A stretch of 64,000 bases of DNA from Mycolicibacterium setense. GTDB lineage: Bacteria > Actinomycetota > Actinomycetes > Mycobacteriales > Mycobacteriaceae. Shown here one piece after another: positions 18,182 to 27,547 of the stretch; the first letter of the stretch is position 1, and each line of letters starts with the position of its first letter. A model generated the notes under the pieces. That model saw only the letters and a list, made by a program, of their open reading frames with translations. It was not told the DNA's origin and searched no databases. The stretch is taken from NCBI RefSeq assembly GCF_000805385.1, contig NZ_JTJW01000006.1, forward strand, positions 868,001 to 932,000, given 5' to 3'. A program made the translations under genes and the position numbers.

Positions 18182-18639
18182 GCGATATCGATCCCGGCTT
18201 CGACAAGAGTGAACTGGTCGCCGACGTAGCGGCCCTCGATGACTTCAACCGGAATGTCGTAGAAGAATTCCGCGCCAACGGTGGCAAGGTGGGCGGCCCG
18301 TTCGAGGGCGGCACGCTGTTGCTGTTGCACACCATCGGCGCGAAGTCGGGGCAGCCACGACTGTCGCCGTTGGCTTATCTCGATGTCGACGGCAGGATGC
18401 TGATCGTCGGCTCCTACGCCGGTGCGCCGAAAGATCCGGCGTGGGTGCACAATCTGCGCGCCAATCCGAAGGTTCGCGTCGAGGTGGGCACCGAGGCGTA
18501 CGACGCGACGGCCAGGGAGCTGCCTGCCGACGAGCGGGATGCCGCCTACCCGAAGATCGTCGCGGCCGCACCGGTCTTCGCCGAATACCAGTCCAAGACC
18601 ACGCGGGCCATTCCGCTGTTCGAGTTGGTCCGCGCTTAA
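18178..18639 (+). CDS. F420-dependent nitroreductase-family (Ddn/DUF385) protein
   Basis: A 153-residue split-barrel protein of the deazaflavin-dependent nitroreductase family. [22 protein letters not shown] followed by [21 protein letters not shown] is the characteristic F420-binding region. Expected to bind F420 and reduce quinones or similar substrates (family knowledge). ATG 18178 overlaps the aspS stop (ATGA). Transcription should end at the strong hairpin 18643-18699. Confidence 0.9.
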   Translation: MSDIDPGFDKSELVADVAALDDFNRNVVEEFRANGGKVGGPFEGGTLLLLHTIGAKSGQPRLSPLAYLDVDGRMLIVGSYAGAPKDPAWVHNLRANPKVRVEVGTEAYDATARELPADERDAAYPKIVAAAPVFAEYQSKTTRAIPLFELVRA

Positions 18640-18642
18640 CGC

Positions 18643-18699
18643 CGAACCTGAGCTTGTGTGCGAACTTTCGCAGGAATGTCGCACACAAGCTCAGGTTCG
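18643..18699. terminator. perfect 21-bp hairpin between convergent genes
   Basis: Left arm 18643-18663 and right arm 18679-18699 are exact reverse complements over 21 bases, with a 15-base loop. It starts four bases after the nitroreductase-family stop and ends ten bases before the thiolase stop, so it can serve both directions as a bidirectional terminator. There is no long T-run, as is usual in mycobacteria. Confidence 0.75.
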
Positions 18700-18708
18700 A
18701 GCAGTCGA

Positions 18709-19893
18709 CTACAGCCGCTCGATGATGGTGGCGTTGGCCATGCCGCCGCCCTCACACATCGTCTGCAGGCCGTAGCGCCCGCCACGCTGTTGCAGGGCAT
18801 TGACCAGGGTGGTCATGATGCGGGCCCCGCTGGCACCCAGCGGGTGCCCGATCGCGATGGCCCCGCCGTTGACGTTGGTCTTGGCCAGATCGGCGCCGGT
18901 GTCGTGCGCCCATGCCAGCACCACCGGGGCGAAGGCCTCGTTGACCTCGAACAGGTCGATGTCCGCCAGTGTCAAACCCGCACGCGCCAATACCTTTTCG
19001 GTGGCGGGGATGACTCCGGTGAGCATGTAGAGCGGGTCTGACCCGACGACGGTGGTGGTATGAATACGCGCGAGCGGGCTCAAACCCAGCTTCCTGGCTG
19101 TCGCGCCGCTGGTGATCATGACCGCAGCGCTGCCGTCGGACAGCGGTGACGAGTTGCCCGGGGTGATCGCCCAGTTGATCTGCGGGAAGCGCGCCGCATA
19201 GGCCTCGTTGTAGAACGCCGGCTTCAGCCCGGCCAGGGTGTCCACCGTCGTGCCGGGCCGGATGATCTCGTCGGTGCTGAGCCCGGCGATGGGGGACAGT
19301 TCGGCGTCGAACGACCCGTCCTTGGTGGCCCGGGCAGCCTTCTCGTGGCTGCCCGCGGAGAACTCGTCGAGCTGGGCGCGGGAGAAGCCCCACTTGGCTG
19401 CGATCAACTCCGCGCTGATCCCTTGCGGAACAAGGCCTTCGGAGTATCGCTCGGCGAAGGCCAGGCCGAACGGGTCGCTGCCGGGCAGGACCGAGGTGCC
19501 CATCGGGACGCGAGACATGGATTCCACGCCCGCGGCGATGACGATGTCGTAGGCGCCGGCCAGCACGCCTTGGGCGGCGAAGCTGATCGCCTGCTGGCTG
19601 CTGCCGCACTGACGGTCCACGGTGGTGCCGGGGACGCTTTCCGGGAAGCCCGCGCCCAGCAGGGCGTTGCGGGCGATGTTGACGGCTTGGTCGCCCACCT
19701 GGGTGACGGCTCCGGCGATGACGTCGTCGACGAGCACCGGGTCGACACCGGTGCGGGTGATCAGCTCCCGCAGGCTGTGGGCCAGCAGATCCGCCGGAAG
19801 GACGCCGTGCAGTGCGCCGTTGGCCTTGCCTTTGCCGATCGGGGTCCGAACCGCTCCGACGATGACTGCGTCGCGGTCTGCAAATCCGGTCAT
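18709..19893 (-). CDS. acetyl-CoA acyltransferase (thiolase, FadA family)
   Basis: A 394-residue degradative-type thiolase catalysing thiolytic cleavage of 3-ketoacyl-CoA. The nucleophile Cys lies in VDRQCGSSQQAISFAA, the active-site His in GHPLGASGAR and the second Cys in MCEGGGMANA at the C-terminus. ATG 19893 is preferred because AGGAGG precedes it; an in-frame ATG at 19914 lacks support. It is divergent from an HxlR regulator with a shared palindromic operator, so regulation by that protein is likely. Acyl-chain specificity is unknown. Confidence 0.92.
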   Translation of the reverse strand: MTGFADRDAVIVGAVRTPIGKGKANGALHGVLPADLLAHSLRELITRTGVDPVLVDDVIAGAVTQVGDQAVNIARNALLGAGFPESVPGTTVDRQCGSSQQAISFAAQGVLAGAYDIVIAAGVESMSRVPMGTSVLPGSDPFGLAFAERYSEGLVPQGISAELIAAKWGFSRAQLDEFSAGSHEKAARATKDGSFDAELSPIAGLSTDEIIRPGTTVDTLAGLKPAFYNEAYAARFPQINWAITPGNSSPLSDGSAAVMITSGATARKLGLSPLARIHTTTVVGSDPLYMLTGVIPATEKVLARAGLTLADIDLFEVNEAFAPVVLAWAHDTGADLAKTNVNGGAIAIGHPLGASGARIMTTLVNALQQRGGRYGLQTMCEGGGMANATIIERL

Positions 19894-19932
19894 GTCCGCC
19901 TCCTGATGCTCCACGCTGAGTATTGTTATGGC

Positions 19933-19955
19933 TACCCAGATATAGCACCTGGGTA
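19933..19955. promoter_or_regulatory. divergent operator between thiolase and HxlR regulator
   Basis: TACCCAG (19933-19939) and CTGGGTA (19949-19955) form an inverted repeat with a nine-base spacer; flanking GAGT...GTT and AAC..ACTC add outer symmetry. The site lies in the 81-bp gap between two divergent starts, in an AT-richer stretch that also suits promoter elements. Confidence 0.55.
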
Positions 19956-19974
19956 TAGTTAGAACAACTCAGGG

Positions 19975-20463
19975 ATGGAGTTTGATTCCGTGGGAATGCT
20001 GCAGGGCAAGTTGGCCGACCGTGATGCCTGGTCGGCGGTGGGGCACTGTCCGATCGAGAGGACCATGGCCTTCGCGGGCACCAAGTCGGCGATGCTGATC
20101 ATGCGCGAGGCGTTCTACGGCACCACCAGGTTCGACGACTTCGCCCGCCGGGTCGGCATCACCAAGGCCGCCACCTCGGCACGGCTGTCCGACCTCGTCG
20201 CCGCCGGACTGCTGGCGAAGCGGCCCTATCGGGAACCCGGTCAGAGGGAGCGCGACGAGTACGTACTCACCGAATCGGGCACCGATTTCATGCCGGTGGT
20301 CTGGGCGATGTTCGAGTGGGGCCGCAAACACCTCGGCGATACAGGCCTGCGATTGGCGCACGACGGCTGCGGGGCCCTGGCCGGAGTCGAAATCCGTTGC
20401 GATGAGGGACACCACGTGCCGGCTGAGGAACTCGTCGTGCGCGTCGAGCGGCCCACGTCGTGA
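19975..20463 (+). CDS. HxlR-family winged-helix transcriptional regulator
   Basis: A 162-residue MarR/HxlR-type regulator. CPIERTMAFAGTKSAMLIMREAFYGTTRFDDFARRVGITKAATSARLSDLVAAGLLAKRPY is the standard HxlR core: helix, HTH, then wing (shown here only as family description of residues ~19-80). The C-terminal CGALAGVEIRCDEGH carries two Cys that could sense redox or bind metal, an unusual addition. It is divergent from the thiolase with an inverted repeat between them. Upstream start ATG 19975 is weakly supported; ATG 19996 is possible. Confidence 0.85.
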   Translation: MEFDSVGMLQGKLADRDAWSAVGHCPIERTMAFAGTKSAMLIMREAFYGTTRFDDFARRVGITKAATSARLSDLVAAGLLAKRPYREPGQRERDEYVLTESGTDFMPVVWAMFEWGRKHLGDTGLRLAHDGCGALAGVEIRCDEGHHVPAEELVVRVERPTS

Positions 20464-20488
20464 CGACGGGTGGCGTTACTCTCGGCTG

Positions 20489-21421
20489 GTGCTGCACTTA
20501 CGCGTCATAGCGCCGGCGGATCTGCGCGAGCCGATTCTGCATGTCCTGCAGACCCAGCCCGGTGTCGCCCACATCGTGTTGATGGGCGGCGCAGCGGTTG
20601 ATCCCGCCGGTGACCAGATCACCGCCGATGTCGCCAGGGAAGCGGCCAACGACGTCGTCGAGCGGCTGAAATCCCTTGACGTGCACCACTTCGGCGCCAT
20701 CACCCTGGAACCGCTCGACACCGTGTTGTCCAGCCTGGCGTACCACGCAGAGGATGCGGCCGAGGGAGACGGCGCCGATGCGGTGGTGTGGGACGAGCTC
20801 GTCTCCCGGACCCGCGAGGAATCGCACCTCAACGTCACCTACGTGTTGTTCCTCTGCATCGCGTGCATGCTCGCGGCGGTCGGCGTGCTCACCGATTCGC
20901 CCGTCACCGTGGTCGGGGCGATGGTCGTCGGTCCGGAGTTCGGTCCGCTCGCCGCACTGGCCGTCGCTCTCGTCCAGCGGCGAATGTCATTGGCGCGACG
21001 CGCCTCGGCGGCCCTGGTGATCGGATTTCCGGTGGCGATGGTGGTGACCGCCGCGGCCACGCTCGGATTCGAGGCGCTGGGCTGGGTGACGTTGACCAGT
21101 ACTCGGGAACTGGAGGATGTCGACTTCATCTTCCAGGTCGGCCCCTTCTCCTTCGTCGTGGCGCTGCTGGCCGGTGCGGCCGGGATGCTGTCGCTGGTGT
21201 CGGCGAAGTCGGCAGCGTTGGTCGGTGTCTTCATCTCGGTCACGACCGTGCCTGCCGCCGGTTTCGCCGTGGTCGCGGCGACGGTCGGGGATTGGGATGT
21301 GGCCGCTCAGTCCGTCCTGCAACTGGTGGTCAACCTGGTGGGCATCACACTGGCGGGTCTCTTGGTGCTGTCGGTCTACCGTCGCGTCCAGGCCGGGCGC
21401 CGGTCCGTCACAGGTGGCTGA
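20489..21421 (+). CDS. DUF389 integral membrane protein
   Basis: A 310-residue protein. The cytoplasmic N-terminal ~110 residues (ACT-like beta-alpha fold) are followed by about six transmembrane segments starting near VTYVLFLCIACMLAAVGVL. The conserved DUF389 signature GAMVVGPEFGPLAALAVALV lies after the first segment. GTG 20489 gives LHLRVIAPADL. The function of the family is not established; transport or channel roles have been proposed. Its 3' end overlaps the convergent GAP-family gene by 14 bases. Confidence 0.85.
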   Translation: MLHLRVIAPADLREPILHVLQTQPGVAHIVLMGGAAVDPAGDQITADVAREAANDVVERLKSLDVHHFGAITLEPLDTVLSSLAYHAEDAAEGDGADAVVWDELVSRTREESHLNVTYVLFLCIACMLAAVGVLTDSPVTVVGAMVVGPEFGPLAALAVALVQRRMSLARRASAALVIGFPVAMVVTAAATLGFEALGWVTLTSTRELEDVDFIFQVGPFSFVVALLAGAAGMLSLVSAKSAALVGVFISVTTVPAAGFAVVAATVGDWDVAAQSVLQLVVNLVGITLAGLLVLSVYRRVQAGRRSVTGG

Positions 21422-22145
21422 CGCCCATTGCGAGGAAGAACACACCGACTGCCCCGGCGAGGACGGCCACCACGAGCCGGTGGTGGGTGCCCATCCACGC
21501 GTAGATCCGCTCAACGCCTGACCGCGTGGCTTCCGGGGCGACCCAGAAGCTGATGATCGGGATCAGCGCGGCGAGGAAGCCCACGACGTTGAACACGACC
21601 AGGGCGGCCATCTGCTCGGCCAATACGGCGCCCGAGGTGAGGGCCGCCGCCATCGCAGCGACGTAGTACGGCGTCGGGAATCCGTTGATGAGGCCCAGCA
21701 GCGCGGCCGCCCACGGCGCCTCGCCGCGCAGCGCGGACTGCATCCCGGCCGGCAGTTTCGACAGGGCCGGTACCGCGTCCTCGGCGGCCGGCGCATCGCG
21801 ATCGGTGCCGTGCTGACCTACCGTGGCCGGCACGGCGCGCCGCGCCCGCACCCGCTTGACCAGGCGTTCGAGCACCCCGGTCGCGGACAGGACGGCGATC
21901 GCCAGCGCCACGACGCCGATACCGATCTCCAGTGCAGGAGGTGTGGTGCGCCCGCCGTCGTCGGTGGTGTTCTTGAACCCGAGCACCACCGCGGCACCCA
22001 CCGCGACGTTGGCGGTGAACGCGAACAGGAAGAACGGGAGCAACAACCGCACGGGTCGAGACCGCGACAGCATGAACGCGACGACCCCGACTCTGAGGGG
22101 GTCGACGGCGGCCACGACGGCCATCACCAGCACGGTGCTCCACAT
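21408..22145 (-). CDS. GAP/Sap-family integral membrane protein (lipid-addressing type)
   Basis: A 245-residue six-helix membrane protein. The first segment is VLVMAVVAAVDPLRVGVVAFMLSRSRP, in which the PxR after the helix is typical of mycobacterial GAP/Sap proteins. Family members help glycopeptidolipids or sulfolipids reach the cell surface (family knowledge). A charged central loop (residues ~95-135) separates two three-helix halves, the second starting INGFPTPYYVAAMAAAL. Cargo is unknown here and there is no lipid synthesis gene nearby. Confidence 0.78.
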   Translation of the reverse strand: MWSTVLVMAVVAAVDPLRVGVVAFMLSRSRPVRLLLPFFLFAFTANVAVGAAVVLGFKNTTDDGGRTTPPALEIGIGVVALAIAVLSATGVLERLVKRVRARRAVPATVGQHGTDRDAPAAEDAVPALSKLPAGMQSALRGEAPWAAALLGLINGFPTPYYVAAMAAALTSGAVLAEQMAALVVFNVVGFLAALIPIISFWVAPEATRSGVERIYAWMGTHHRLVVAVLAGAVGVFFLAMGVSHL

Positions 22146-22289
22146 CGCGGGTGGCCACTTCCCTTCGGTCGGTCAGTTCACTGAATTCAACCAGCGCTGA
22201 CCGAATCCGGCCGAATCCAGGCGCCGATCCGCTGGTCCCGGTGCGCCAGCAAGCCCGGACCTGTGTCGGGTGCGTACCGTTCTTCACTG

Positions 22290-25001
22290 ATGGTGCTTCG
22301 CGCGAATGGCTCACCGGAGTCCGCCCAGGCCACCGGTGTTGCCCTCGACACCGGTGTGACGGCGCGCGCCGCCATGACGGATGTCGACGGGGTGCTGGCC
22401 ACCTATCGCCGCTCCAGGGCCCAGCGTCCGTTGTTCGATGTTCGCGACGACGGTTTCGGTGCCGGCTACGACGAGTTGGTCGACAACTCGGGCGAAGTCC
22501 GACCGGCCTGGCGTGAACTGGCCGAAGGAGTCGGTGAGCGAGGCCGTGACGGGTTGGACCGGCTTCGGGCCATGGTGCGCGGCCTCGTCGACAACGACGG
22601 CATCACCTACATCCAGGTGGACCGCCACGGAGAGGTGGTCACCGACGATGACGGCACCGCGGTGCCGGGGCCCTGGAACCTCGACGCGCTGCCTCTGGTG
22701 ATCTCGGCAGCGGACTGGGACTGCCTGGAATCGGGCCTCGTGCAGCGGTCACGGCTGCTCGATGCGGTGCTCACCGATCTGTACGGCGCCCGCCGCTCGA
22801 TCACCAGCGGGGTGCTGCCGGCCCGGTTGTTGTTCTCCCACCCCGGATATCTGCGGGCCGCACGCGGCATCGTGCTCCCCGGCCGTCATCAGCTGTTCCT
22901 GCACGGCTGCGACGTGAGCCGCGGCGATGACGGGGCCTTCATGGTGAATGCGGACTGGACGCAGGCGCCCTCCGGGGCGGGCTACGCGTTGGCCGACCGC
23001 CGTGTCATCGCGCACGCGGCCCCTGACCTGTATGAGCGAATCGGGCCGCGCCCATGCTCGCCGTGGGCTCAGGCGTTGCGCCTGGCGCTCCTCGACGCGG
23101 CACCCGAGGCCGCCGAAGAACCGACGGTCGTGGTGCTCAGTCCCGGGATCCATTCCGAGACTGCCTTCGACCAGGCCTACCTGGCCGGCGTGCTCGGCTT
23201 CCCGTTGGTGGAGAGTGCGGATCTGGTGGTCCGGGACGGCACCGTGTTGATGCGGTCACTGGGCACCCTCAAACGCGTCGACGTGGTGCTGCGCCGGGTC
23301 GACGCCGAATATGTCGACCCGCTGGACCTGCGTCCCGATTCCAGGCTCGGCGTGACCGGTCTGGTCGAGGCGTTGCGCCGAGGTTCGGTCACGGTGGTGA
23401 ACACCCTGGGCAGTGGAATTTTGGAAAGCCCCGGTGTGGCAAGGTTTTTGCCGCAGCTGGCCGAATTGTTGCTGGATGAGACGCCGCACCTGTCGACCGC
23501 CCCCATGTACTGGGGCGGAATCGACATCGAGCGCTCCCATCTGCTCACCAAGCTCTCGTCACTGCTGATCCGCCCGGTGAACGGCGGCGCCACAATTGTC
23601 GGGCCGATGCTGGCGGCTGCCGAACGTGACACCCTGGCCGCGCGCATCGAATCGGACCCCGCGCAGTGGATCGGTCAGGAGCTGCCCCAATTCTCCACCG
23701 CGCCAACCTATTACCGGTCAAAGGGATTGTCGGCAGGCAATGTCGGCATGCGGCTGTTCACCGTGGCGCAGCGTGGCGGCTACGCGCCGATGATCGGTGG
23801 ACTGGGCTATGTCGTGGCGCCCGGCAGTGCCGCGTACCGGATGAACACGCTTGCCGGCAAAGATGTTTGGGTGCACACCCCGCAACGGGTGACGGCCGAG
23901 CGCACCCCGACGATCTCGGTCGAGCTGGCCCCCGCGGGAGCTGTGCCGAGCCCGACCCGGGCGGTCAGCTCGCCACGAGTGCTCGCCGACCTGTTCTGGA
24001 TGGGGCGGTACGCCGAGCGCGCCGAGGGCACCGCGCGACTGCTGACCGTCACCAGGGAGCGGTACCACGAATACCGCTATCGTCGGGATCTCGACGAAAG
24101 CCAATGCGTTCCGGTGTTGTTGGCCGCGATCGGTTCGATCACCGGAACCGACACAGGCGATGCCGCCGACGCCCACGAGATGATCGCGATTGCGCCGACC
24201 ACGCTGTGGTCGGCCACCGCCGACCGGCATCGGCCCGGGTCCCTTGCCCAATCGGTGGAGAGCCTGGGACTGGCGGCGCGGGCGGTGCGTGACCAGATGT
24301 CCAACGACACCTGGATGGTGCTGGCAGGCGTCGAACGCGCGGTGCTGCGGCCATCGGCCATCCCGCCCCAGTCATCCACTGCCGCAGACTCCTATCTCGC
24401 CACTGCGCACAGCCGGACTTTGGCCGGGATGTTGGCACTGTCCGGAGTGGCAGCGGAGTCGATGGTGCACGACATCGGCTGGACCATGATGGATCTCGGC
24501 AAGCGGATCGAGCGTGGGTTGGCGCTGACCGCGTTGCTGCGAGCCACAATCACGACGATGCGTGGCGCCGCCGCCGAGCGCGCGCTGACCGAGTCGTCGT
24601 TGGTCGTCTGCGAATCCTCGGTGATCTATCGGCGGCGTAATCCCGGGCAGATCAGTGTCGCCGCCGTCGCCGAACTGCTGTTGTTCGATGCGGAGAACCC
24701 CAGATCGTTGATCTACCAACTGGAGCGCATCCGGTCCGACCTCAAGCCGCTGCCCGGATCGTCGGGCTCCTCACGTGCGGAGCGTCTGGTCGACGAATTG
24801 GCCATCCGGCTGCGACGGGTCAACCCGACAGCTCTCGAGGAAGTCGACGAGGACGGGACCCGAGCGAAATTGGCCGGGCTACTCGATGGTGTGCATTCCG
24901 GTCTCCGCGACCTCTCGGGTGTCATCACCGCGGCGCACTTGTCATTGCCCGGTGCGATGCAGCCGCTGTGGGGGCCCGACGAACGGCGGGTGGTCCCGTG
25001 A
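22290..25001 (+). CDS. circularly permuted ATP-grasp / alpha-E domain fusion protein (Rv2567-like)
   Basis: A ~903-residue two-domain protein. Residues ~1-480 are a circularly permuted type 2 ATP-grasp domain with GLVDNDGITYIQVDRHGEV, HPGYLRAARGI and MYWGGIDIERSHLL. Residues ~560-900 are the helical alpha-E domain (VLADLFWMGRYAERAEGTARLL). The pair, usually with a transglutaminase and a proteasome-like or peptidase gene, is predicted to form peptide bonds, but its product is unknown. The start is uncertain: ATG 22290 or GTG 22263. It overlaps the transglutaminase start (GTGA). Confidence 0.88.
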   Translation: MVLRANGSPESAQATGVALDTGVTARAAMTDVDGVLATYRRSRAQRPLFDVRDDGFGAGYDELVDNSGEVRPAWRELAEGVGERGRDGLDRLRAMVRGLVDNDGITYIQVDRHGEVVTDDDGTAVPGPWNLDALPLVISAADWDCLESGLVQRSRLLDAVLTDLYGARRSITSGVLPARLLFSHPGYLRAARGIVLPGRHQLFLHGCDVSRGDDGAFMVNADWTQAPSGAGYALADRRVIAHAAPDLYERIGPRPCSPWAQALRLALLDAAPEAAEEPTVVVLSPGIHSETAFDQAYLAGVLGFPLVESADLVVRDGTVLMRSLGTLKRVDVVLRRVDAEYVDPLDLRPDSRLGVTGLVEALRRGSVTVVNTLGSGILESPGVARFLPQLAELLLDETPHLSTAPMYWGGIDIERSHLLTKLSSLLIRPVNGGATIVGPMLAAAERDTLAARIESDPAQWIGQELPQFSTAPTYYRSKGLSAGNVGMRLFTVAQRGGYAPMIGGLGYVVAPGSAAYRMNTLAGKDVWVHTPQRVTAERTPTISVELAPAGAVPSPTRAVSSPRVLADLFWMGRYAERAEGTARLLTVTRERYHEYRYRRDLDESQCVPVLLAAIGSITGTDTGDAADAHEMIAIAPTTLWSATADRHRPGSLAQSVESLGLAARAVRDQMSNDTWMVLAGVERAVLRPSAIPPQSSTAADSYLATAHSRTLAGMLALSGVAAESMVHDIGWTMMDLGKRIERGLALTALLRATITTMRGAAAERALTESSLVVCESSVIYRRRNPGQISVAAVAELLLFDAENPRSLIYQLERIRSDLKPLPGSSGSSRAERLVDELAIRLRRVNPTALEEVDEDGTRAKLAGLLDGVHSGLRDLSGVITAAHLSLPGAMQPLWGPDERRVVP

Positions 25002-25924
25002 CCGACCTCATCGGCGCGAAAACCCGGCGCTACGAGATCACCCATCGCACCGTGTACCGCTATTCCGACGATGTCACCAGTTCCTACGGCCGAGGGTTTC
25101 TCACGCCGCGCGATCTGCCCTGGCAACGCTGCCTGTCTCACGAAATCGTGATCGAACCGGATGCGGCCGACAGATCCACCAGCCGCGACGCCTACGGCAA
25201 CATCAGCTCGTACTTCCATGTCACCGAACTCCACCGCACCCTGAGTATCACCAGCCATTCCGTGGTCGAGGTGGATCCGCTTGGGCCCGAACACTATTCC
25301 GGTGCATCGGCGAGGGCGCCATGGGAACTGGCCCGCCCCGTCGGCGGCGACGGCGCCCTGGCCGCCGAGTTCAGCCTCGACCTCTCACCGCCGGAGATCA
25401 CCGACGCGGTGCGCGCTTACGCCGAGCCCAGTTTCGTGCCCGGCCGGCCGCTGATCGAGGTGCTGCGTGACCTGACCTCGAGGATCTACGCGGACTTCAC
25501 CTACCGGTCGGGTTCGACGACGGTGTCCACCCAGGTTGCCCAGGTGCTGGCGGCCCGTGAAGGGGTCTGTCAGGACTTCGCCCGGCTGGCCGTCGCCTGT
25601 CTGCGGGCAAATGGCCTGGCCGCCAGCTACGCGTCGGGTTATCTGGCCACCGATCCGCCGCCCGGCAGGGATCGCATGATCGGGGTGGACGCCACACACG
25701 CCTGGGCATCGGTGTGGACGCCGCAGAACATCTGGCTCGGGATGGATCCCACCAATGACCAGATGGTCGACGAACGCTACATCGTGGCCGGATTCGGCCG
25801 TGATTACGCTGACATACCGCCGCTTCGGGGCATCATCTACACGGATTCGGAAAGCAGCGTGATCGAGGTTTCGGTGGATGTGGCGCCCTGCCCGTCTGAT
25901 CGAGGGCGGTTGCCGCATGCGTGA
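24998..25924 (+). CDS. transglutaminase-like cysteine protease-fold protein (Rv2569c-like)
   Basis: A 308-residue protein. The N-terminal beta domain (RYEITHRTVYRYSDDVTSSYG) is typical of bacterial transglutaminase-like proteins. The catalytic triad lies in REGVCQDFARLAVACLR (Cys), DATHAWASVW (His) and GMDPTND (Asp). Likely a peptidase or amidase working with the ATP-grasp/alpha-E protein. GTG 24998 overlaps the upstream stop, and the next gene begins eight bases before its end, so the three genes are one translational unit. Confidence 0.88.
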   Translation: MTDLIGAKTRRYEITHRTVYRYSDDVTSSYGRGFLTPRDLPWQRCLSHEIVIEPDAADRSTSRDAYGNISSYFHVTELHRTLSITSHSVVEVDPLGPEHYSGASARAPWELARPVGGDGALAAEFSLDLSPPEITDAVRAYAEPSFVPGRPLIEVLRDLTSRIYADFTYRSGSTTVSTQVAQVLAAREGVCQDFARLAVACLRANGLAASYASGYLATDPPPGRDRMIGVDATHAWASVWTPQNIWLGMDPTNDQMVDERYIVAGFGRDYADIPPLRGIIYTDSESSVIEVSVDVAPCPSDRGRLPHA

Positions 25925-26933
25925 TTTCAATTGCCCGAACTGCGGTCAGCGCCTGGCGTTCGAGAACTCCCTGTGCCTGTCGTGCCGCAGCGCGCTCGGC
26001 TTCTCGCTCGATGACATGGCGTTGCTCGTGATCACCGATGGAGGCGGGCACGCCGGTGCGGTCGATGAGAATCAGTACCGGTTGTGCGCGAACATGCATG
26101 TGGCCGAATGCAATTGGCTGGTGCGCATCGGCGATGACCCGTTCTGTGTGTCGTGCCGGCTCACCCGGACGCGGCCCGCCGACACCGACGCCGCTGCGAT
26201 GACGGCATTCGCCGAGGCCGAGCAGGCCAAGCGAAGGCTGATCGCCGAATTGCACGAATTGCGGCTGCCGATCGTCGGCCGCGATGAGGACCATGAGTAC
26301 GGTCTTGCCTTCGACCTGCTCTCCAGCGGATTCGAGAAGGTGTTCACCGGCCATCAAAACGGTGTCATCACACTGGATCTGGCCGAGGGCGACGATGTGC
26401 ACCGTGAGCAGTTGCGCATCGCGATGGACGAGCCGTACCGCACCCTGTTGGGCCACTTCCGCCACGAGATCGGGCACTACTACTTCTATCGCCTGGTGGC
26501 GCCGTCGGCGGACTACCGCGCGCGATTCACCCAGCTTTTCGGCGATGCCGACGCCGACTACCAGGCGGCGATCGACCGGCACTACCGTGACGGGCCTCCG
26601 TCAGGCTGGGCAGACGATTTCGTCTCGTCGTACGCGACCATGCACGCCGCCGAGGACTGGGCCGAAACCTTCGCGCACTATCTGCACATCCGCGACACCA
26701 TGGACACCGCGGCGGCGTTCGGGTTCGCTCCTGCCGGAGCCACATTCGGGCGGCGTCTGCTCGGACCCGCGGGCTTCAACACCCTCATCGAGATGTGGCT
26801 GCCATTGGCGTGGTCACTGAACATGGTCAACCGGTCGATGGGGCATGACGACCTCTACCCGTTTGTGTTGGCGCCCGCCGTGCTGGAGAAGATGCGGTTC
26901 GTTCACACCGTCGTCGACGAGGTCACCGCGTGA
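25917..26933 (+). CDS. zinc-ribbon putative metallopeptidase (DUF2248/PF10005, Rv2568c-like)
   Basis: A 338-residue protein. The N-terminal zinc ribbon is FNCPNCGQRLAFENSLCLSCRSALGF, with a second Cys pair in FCVSCRLTRTRP. The C-terminal domain contains the gluzincin-like motif GHFRHEIGHYYFY and a downstream EDWAETFAHYLHIRDTMD. Probable cytoplasmic zinc peptidase acting with the ATP-grasp and transglutaminase-like proteins encoded just upstream (context inference). ATG 25917 lies inside the end of the previous gene. The 3' end overlaps the convergent TetR gene by 31 bases. Confidence 0.85.
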   Translation: MRDFNCPNCGQRLAFENSLCLSCRSALGFSLDDMALLVITDGGGHAGAVDENQYRLCANMHVAECNWLVRIGDDPFCVSCRLTRTRPADTDAAAMTAFAEAEQAKRRLIAELHELRLPIVGRDEDHEYGLAFDLLSSGFEKVFTGHQNGVITLDLAEGDDVHREQLRIAMDEPYRTLLGHFRHEIGHYYFYRLVAPSADYRARFTQLFGDADADYQAAIDRHYRDGPPSGWADDFVSSYATMHAAEDWAETFAHYLHIRDTMDTAAAFGFAPAGATFGRRLLGPAGFNTLIEMWLPLAWSLNMVNRSMGHDDLYPFVLAPAVLEKMRFVHTVVDEVTA

Positions 26934-27520
26934 GCCAGCCGTGACAGTGCCGCGGCGATCTGTTCGACGCTGAGCCCACGCGCACGCTGGTGGGTGAAAT
27001 TCTCGGCCGCCAGCGGGGCGAGTAAGACGTCGACGAGTGAATCCGGCTCCGTCACATCAGCTTCCGTCAACAACGCGCGCACATGCGCTGCCCAGAAGCC
27101 GTAGGCACCGGTGGTGAACCTGGCGCCCCCGGCCTCGGCGCCCAGCGCCAGATCGGCGTGTGTTTCCAGCAGGTCGACCATGGCCGAATAGAAGGCCGCG
27201 AGCCGCTCGGCGGGAGCGGCGCCGGGACCCAGTGGTGGGTCACCCGAGATCAGCTGTTGCTGGAGGGTGCGCTCGTGCTCGTCGAGCAGGGCCAGCGCGA
27301 TGGCCGCCGTGCTGGGGTAGCGCCGGTAGAGCGTGCCGCGTCCGACTCCGGCCGCGGTGGCGATGTGGTCCATCGTCACGGTGCGCGGATCGTGGGTGGC
27401 GAACACCGTGGCCGCCGCGGCGAGGATTTTCGCCCGGTTGCGCGCCGCATCCGCCCGCTCGGTGCCGACTCGGTCGGCACCGGTCTCGTCGGCCGCAAGC
27501 AGGTCCGCGCCGATGTCCAT
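26903..27520 (-). CDS. TetR family transcriptional regulator
   Basis: A 205-residue regulator. ARNRAKILAAAATVFATHD is followed by the HTH VTMDHIATAAGVGRGTLYRRYPSTAAIALALL. The C-terminal ligand domain contains no obvious clue to its effector. ATG 27520 chosen; the frame reaches 27559. It is divergent from the azoreductase/SMR operon, and two matching inverted repeats lie between them, so it most likely represses that operon and itself. Confidence 0.88.
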   Translation of the reverse strand: MDIGADLLAADETGADRVGTERADAARNRAKILAAAATVFATHDPRTVTMDHIATAAGVGRGTLYRRYPSTAAIALALLDEHERTLQQQLISGDPPLGPGAAPAERLAAFYSAMVDLLETHADLALGAEAGGARFTTGAYGFWAAHVRALLTEADVTEPDSLVDVLLAPLAAENFTHQRARGLSVEQIAAALSRLAHAVTSSTTV

Positions 27521-27547
27521 CACTGCACTGTATCCGATGGCGGAAAT

